A DNA stretch of 64,000 nt, taken from positions 494,643 to 558,642 of the forward strand of contig NW_019773936.1 in the NCBI RefSeq assembly GCF_001039355.2. The letters run 5' to 3'. Within the stretch, counting starts at the first letter, position 1. Each line of letters starts with the position of its first letter. Below, one piece after another: positions 59,250 to 64,000 of the stretch. The DNA is from Lingula anatina (taxonomy: Eukaryota; Brachiopoda; Lingulata; Lingulida; Lingulidae). The position numbers were made by a program, and so were the translations under genes. The notes under the pieces were generated by a model, which did not search any database, was not told where the DNA came from, and was given only the letters and a program-made list of their open reading frames with translations.

Positions 59250-59257
59250 CTATATAA
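59250..59257 (-). promoter_or_regulatory. TATA box of EF-hand gene
   Basis: On the minus strand it reads TTATATAG, 26-33 bases before the ATG at 59225. That is a standard TATA-to-start distance, so the 5' leader would be nearly absent. Confidence 0.5.
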
Positions 59258-59389
59258 GACTAGATTGTCTGCACGCTATACATGTATATAAAGCAAGTTA
59301 CCTAATGATTTTTTGAGGGTCAACGCAGTCATGTGTTACATGAAGATCCACGGGTCAAAAAACACTTTATACTAACATCACTGCATACC

Positions 59390-60060
59390 CTATTTCCGTT
59401 TTTTACCTGCGGCACCCGGCAGATATTTTACCCCCAAGTCGGAATCTGGGTCGTTTTCGACCCGATTTTGCGTTAATATTTAAGAGGTTTTTTTTAGTAT
59501 GACGTCAAAAGCATAAAAAGGAACGAGTGTGATGTGTTCTATGGAAAAATATTAGTCAGAGGAGAAGATAAAAGTTCAAGATCTGGTCGAAACTCCTATC
59601 CCGAGGACTTCTTTTTTCCATACAAATCAGACGGAATTTTCAGTTCTAGTGACGGAGGGATTGATGATGATGATGATGTTGATGTAGCACCAGAGAGAGA
59701 GAGTGGAGAAAGATGTCCAGATTGAGTATGTGGAACGGTAAAAGATGGTACCAATTTGGGAAAGACTCTACGGCTGATTGTCGAAAGCCCATATTTGCAA
59801 TTAAGGCAGAGTGGAAACGAGATTTAAAACAATCCACAGAGGTCGCACTCGCAATATCTTCAACCAGCTGGTTCCAGTCTTTAGAATTGCAAACAAAAAA
59901 TATCCAAAAGGATGTGAAAACCATCGAGAAACACTTGATCTGAATGTGTACACCATAGCCTACCCCCTGGCATCTAAAATTTCGTTTGCGAACTTTTAGC
60001 TGTTGGAGCTTGCGTCTAATACATGAAGAACCCGGTGTGGCATTTGTCTTGTCACTCAAC
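59390..60060 (+). pseudogene. piggyBac-like element remnant
   Basis: The frame 59534-59725 encodes an acidic N-terminal region with SSDGG and a DDDDDVD run. Downstream, in shifted frames, fragments such as RFKTIHRGRTRNIFNQLVPVF resemble the early part of piggyBac transposases (acidic tail, then a hydrophilic R/T/R-x-x-N-I/F segment). At 59452-59467 is GGGTCGTTTTCGACCC, a palindrome of the kind seen near the ends of some piggyBac-like elements. The frame is broken many times and no catalytic Asp segment is visible. The assignment is by resemblance only. Confidence 0.35.
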
Positions 60061-60369
60061 TGTATAACTGAGTCTAAAGATTTCTGGAAAATTTTGAGGT
60101 GGCACTTTCCCTCTGGCTACAATTAATGAAGTGGCACGGTATGTTCGTTTTTGACCTAGATCTAGCCTACAGGAATCGGTAACATTTCATTCTATATCTT
60201 GATGATTGAGTGGGTCATATAATCGACTTCTACTTCTTCCGACTTTAATTTTTTTGCAATTGAGCAATTTCTGTCGCTAATTTTATTTGGTCCGGACTTT
60301 ATATTTTTTATTCACAAAACAGATGGTACTCACAATAAAGGCTAAAGCCTTGGTTGCACGTTAACACGA

Positions 60370-60745
60370 AGCAGTTACGCGTCAGTTACGCAATAATGGT
60401 TTTAGTCACAGAAGCGTTCACGTAGTTTACGTGGTGATGTTGCTGTAACAACAGTTTCGTGTATTCGCAAGCTTCAGTGAATCGAGTTCCCTGCGATCGT
60501 TTAATTTGACTTATAAAAGGTAAGTTTAACAATGAATTATTCAGTCCAAGGACTACACAACTGCGTCTACTATGCTAAGTTGTTTCTGGTTATTTCTTTT
60601 CTTCTTCTTTTGAATTGGTTTACTTTCGATCATATTGAAACAACTCAAAAAAATTGGAGACCGGCAAAATGTTACAGAAACCAACAATATTGCATTTTAT
60701 ACTCAGCGCATTTAAGTCATAGGTTGCAGAGATAATTAGAATAAA
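60370..60745 (+). repeat. Duplicated segment copy 2
   Basis: Diverged copy of 57045-57420 (see there). It lies at the same side of the EF-hand pseudogene as copy 1 does of the intact gene, so a block of about 2.2 kb holding flank plus EF-hand gene was once duplicated. This copy is the more decayed. Confidence 0.5.
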
Positions 60746-61003
60746 AGGATGATTGTTAAAAATAATTATTTACGTTTTTTGGGATCATTTACTTTAATAT
60801 CGTCTCTATATTTCCCATTCTATTACCAAATGTGGGAACGTTAAATTGAAACGCCTTCAATTGCAACGTCTTTTCTACGTAGGAAGAGAGTACAGCCCTT
60901 CAAAACATGACGCCAAATGAGAAAAATATTTGATATGATACAAATAGATCCCATAATTTTTCCAAGGGCAGATTCAATATCTGTCCTCTGTCCCAAGAAG
61001 GAT

Positions 61004-61518
61004 CCGGGGAACAACCTAGCAGGCGTATCAGCGGTGTAAGTGAAGAATTCCATTCCCGCATTTACAAATTCCTCTCTGGTGATTAAACCAGCACGGCTGG
61101 TGTCTTTGGCTTGAAAGGAAGGAGGGACCGATAAGGGGTGGACGCCATAATCACACAAAAGCAGCGAGTAACCATTGAAGGTTAACTCAAGTGTTGAACT
61201 TCTTCAGGGGCTAAGGCATCGAAACTGACTTCAAAAATTCTGCCGTTATAAGATTGTGTAAACAAGGTTCATTAAAAGCCTGGCATAACGCGAGCACATT
61301 TCATCAAACGTTAAAGACAGCTTATTGGGTCCGCTCCAGAATTCTTCCCAGACTTCTAAAAGGAGGTGCTCAAATGAAACGGTCTTTATCTCCTTCTGGC
61401 TGTCCTTTAACTCGTTTGCTAAGGCACGAAGTAAGGTAAAGCCGTCGGCATCCTTGTCGAATGCTACAAAAAGAGTGCGCATCTTTATCACCCTAAAGTC
61501 TTGTAAAGGGACAACCAT
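61004..61518 (-). pseudogene. EF-hand (calexcitin-like) paralogue, inactivated
   Basis: It aligns with the intact gene at 58689-59225. It opens with MVVPLQDFRVIKMRTLFVAFDKDADG and then has a deletion of a few codons inside the first loop, destroying EF-hand 1. A frameshift follows the RYARLL block at about 61265, and a stop in the third block. It resumes in frame as CDYGVHPLSVPPSFQAKDTSR. In the last loop the fifth residue, normally Asp, is Ala (DTSRAGLITREE), so the Ca2+ ligand is lost. No TATATAA precedes it. A tandem duplicate that lost function. Confidence 0.85.
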
Positions 61519-62619
61519 TTCACCTGTTTTATACGAGTGCTTTACCAGACTAGATCAACTACATGCTGTATAAAAACATGTTACCTAAATGGTCCTTTAA
61601 AAGAATTAAGGCAATTAAAAAGTTCCACTTTCTTGCTAATTTGCATCCTTTTCGAAAGGAATAAAACGAGGCAAAACTTCTCAAAAAAAAAAAAAACTCC
61701 TTTACGCACTTTGTGCAATGGAAATGTTACGTGACACGATCAATAGCAACAGAAACAAGCGATCCACACTCAAGAATATCTTCCCGGGATCTCTGAAACC
61801 TGATTCCTAAATTAAATCATTTTTCTCAGCACAGTTCTGATATGTGGAGTATTTATCTTTTACTGTCGTAGTTTCAAAGGTAACACGTAAGGTAACTGTG
61901 CCCTGTACATTGGCCACACCCCAATGGCGAATCCAGGATTTTATTAAAAGGTGTGGTCATAAATATAAATGCAATTAGGTTGAGAGGAAGGAAGGGGTGC
62001 ATCCGAAGCTCGGAGGAAGGGAAAGTATCCCCCCCCCCCCCCCCCCGCCATCGTGCCCCTGAACATACCATGTTAAAGCGGCGTGGCAATATAGATATCT
62101 GCGCTACGTTTAAAACATCTAGTATTTTGACCTCACTAAGGAACGAGTAATTCGTTAATCGTGTTTAAGGGATAAACCTAAATCTGACTTTTTTCGTGCT
62201 ATCAGTGTGAAATCAACAGATGGAGTCACAGATCTTTACTCTGTCCCGGGAGGGTCACTAAAGCATGCACAGACATGCAATTTCGACACGCATTAAATGC
62301 AAGCACGCACGAGCACACGCACGAGCACACGCACGAGCACACGCACTCCCAATGTATTTGTAATTATTTTTCTTGTAGTTATTTTTCTTCAGTGTTACGG
62401 TTACATCCGCATTAAATCACACTGTTATTCTGTTGTGGGCGGGGGGAAGCCAATTAGACCCCCGGGTATAATTCAAGGTCTTTAACATACTGTACCATGC
62501 AATATAGCATGTGTGTTATGAAAGAAATTAGTTATTGTCAGTTGACCTCAACACAAAGTGAGCCCTATCTTCTAAGTTCAACGAGATCAGTTTTAGGCAC
62601 GAGGAAACACGTTGAAACG
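61519..62619. other. Spacer with repeats, no gene
   Basis: Contains a C run (about 62029-62046) and GGATTTTATTAAAAGG, similar to element-like strings elsewhere in the window. A 12 bp minisatellite (GCACGAGCACAC, 3.3 copies, 62307-62346) is also present. ORFs at 62297-62485 and 62497-62808 start in these repeats or precede the secreted protein; none is supported. Confidence 0.4.
62307..62346. repeat. 12 bp minisatellite
   Basis: GCACGAGCACAC repeated three times plus a four-base start, with no mismatches. Confidence 0.95.
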
Positions 62620-63215
62620 ATGACAATGCTTATGTTTTGTTTCCTCATATTTCTCTGCGAAACAGCTTTTTGTCAGTTGGCGCCTTCCGCGGGATTTCAA
62701 CGAACAGTGGTGTTCATCAAACGACAATCATATCCATCTCAGTATGTCTTTTTACGGGGAGGTAAGGAAAGGAGTGACAATTATTTCAACACCATGTATC
62801 CAATTTAAAATATGTTTAAAAGTTACTTCTTACGTGACGGATATCTTGTCGTTAGAGACAATAAGACAGATCAGATCAATTTATATTTCTGAAGAAATAT
62901 AATTTGAGGAAAACAGGCGCAAACAATGCAAAATTGTCACCAATAATTATATTCACATGATTTTCTTCTTAACGTAATGATAAATGTCAAGATATTGAGG
63001 CAAAATTTCAAAACTGCTCAATTTCCAGGGCGAAATGACGGCAGTCCAATTCCAATCCGCCATCGGGTGAAGCCCACCATTGGCAGTGATAGCCGCTACT
63101 ACGACTGGTCGCAAGGGGATAATAATCTTGACTGGGATGCTCAAGAAAATGGACAGTGGAACTTTAAGTCTTTCCAAAAGCCCGGAGGAACGCCTTTGAT
63201 GTGGACAACCAATGT
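62620..63215 (+). CDS. Secreted protein, first two exons (amylase-associated domain?)
   Basis: Exon 1 (62620-62761) starts MTMLMFCFLIFLCETAFCQL, a clear signal peptide with cleavage probably after AFC or CQ, then FQRTVVFIKRQS and SQYVFLRGG. Exon 2 (63029-63215) continues in phase with RNDGSPIPIRHRV, YYDWSQGDNNLDWDAQENGQW and PGGTPLMWTTN, then a GTAAGT donor. The pattern of RTVxFIKxQ, F-RGG, PIxH, W-GD-LDW and GTPLxWTTN recalls an N-terminal accessory domain of some invertebrate alpha-amylase-like and carbohydrate-binding proteins, but I cannot name it firmly. The rest lies beyond 64000. Exported or secreted function is well supported; enzyme activity is not. Confidence 0.6.
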
Positions 63216-64000
63216 GTAAGTTCCAAGTGCGTTTTGCGTATTTGATTTATGCCAGAACAGCCCAGCTTTTGAACGCGTGTAATTCGAAATTGGGTTGCCA
63301 TGCCAATGAGGTCAGTCGAGGTGATACTGAGGTTTTACCCCGCTAGTTTGTAGCCCAAATCCAAAAACGAAAAGATACAGCCAAGCAGTCAATTAGAATA
63401 TGATATTTATTTGATGAACATGGATGTACCTCATTTAGGCCTATGTATAAATTTCGAAAGAGAAGAAAGAATCAAAGTACACTGATATTTGCATACCATA
63501 TGGCGTGTACGTTAGCGTGGCTTCGAAAAATGTTTGAAACTTGTATAAAGAATTTTGTCCGTTAAAACTTAATCAAGTTATATCAATGCTTAAAATTAAT
63601 CATAATTATTTGATAATATGAAACTCACCAAATTCAAACAATACATACTCAGTTCGTGCTTATTGATGCAACTGATTGCTTGTGATAGAATTCCTTTTAT
63701 GATACGAGTTAACACTATTTTACATCGAGCTTTGTGTTTCTTTCCGATGCAGTTTCACTAGTATATTTTGAGAGACAGCTTACCAGACTGTTGCGAAAGA
63801 AAGGTACCTTGGAAGAGCCTAGCGCTCTACTAGGCTAGATAATAACCTGTGGGCAATTTGTGAAAGGGAGAAAATGTAATTACAGGTAGAACCTCCCAAA
63901 ACACACCATGTACATTCCATGTAATATTGCACTCATTCTAATGTTAAAAATATTTTCTTGCAAACTCAGCCGCCTTGCTGTCGTGTAAAATGACGGCTAT
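63216..64000. other. Intron or spacer, no gene seen
   Basis: Presumably the second intron of the secreted protein. AT-rich, with no further exon recognised up to the window end. Confidence 0.4.

Noticed and set aside
62307-62346. CRISPR-like or coding repeat (Thr-Arg-Thr-Ser)
   Set aside because: Only 3.3 copies of a 12 bp unit without spacers; a minisatellite in a eukaryotic genome.

Overview
The window is animal nuclear DNA: AT-rich, with spliceosomal introns (GT-AG, one GC-AG), microsatellites and many transposon remnants. The genes and the dense short inverted-repeat elements suggest a bilaterian marine invertebrate, perhaps a lophotrochozoan. That placement is inference and the species is not identified. 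I recognise eight genes or gene starts with usable reading frames. Exon borders were set by hand from splice sites, codon phase and family conservation. All seven multi-exon CDS that lie wholly inside the window sum to a whole number of codons.

Region 1 (1-11.1 kb) is a transposon graveyard. It holds a Myb/SANT (NAIF1-like) fragment, a rearranged P-type (THAP9-like) transposase, a short LTR element that keeps only gag and has a tRNA-like Pol III promoter inside its LTR, two other gag fragments, an ISL2EU/Harbinger-like transposase pseudogene and a hAT-like element. Region 2 (11.1-20.8 kb, minus strand) is an indoleamine 2,3-dioxygenase (IDO) gene of 14 coding exons; its last seven exons occur a second time next to it. 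Region 3 (21-26 kb) has a 570 bp foldback element and then TBP on the plus strand. Region 4 (27-31.1 kb) has NUDT22 (minus) and RSPH9 (plus) head to head. Region 5 (32.9-49.5 kb) has STIP1/HOP (minus) head to head with RTRAF (plus); nine of the thirteen STIP1 coding exons are present twice. Region 6 (51-55.1 kb, minus) is an HSL-family alpha/beta hydrolase of eight exons. Region 7 (55.2-62.4 kb) holds inverted-repeat elements, an intronless EF-hand sarcoplasmic-calcium-binding/calexcitin-like gene with a broken paralogue, and a piggyBac-like remnant. Region 8 (62.6 kb to the end) holds the first two exons of a secreted protein whose remainder lies outside the window.

Two general points. First, the partial duplications in IDO and STIP1 are near identical including introns, and each has a single N (14678 and 39193) exactly at the junction of the copies. 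In STIP1 the junction would also break splice phase. These are best read as two haplotypes joined end to end by the assembler, so there is probably one IDO and one STIP1; a 552 bp inverted-repeat element present in only one STIP1 copy would then be an insertion polymorphism. Second, most genes are housekeeping (TBP, STIP1, RTRAF), ciliary (RSPH9), nucleotide-sugar (NUDT22) or tryptophan (IDO) genes with no common pathway. Two pairs share short bidirectional promoters.
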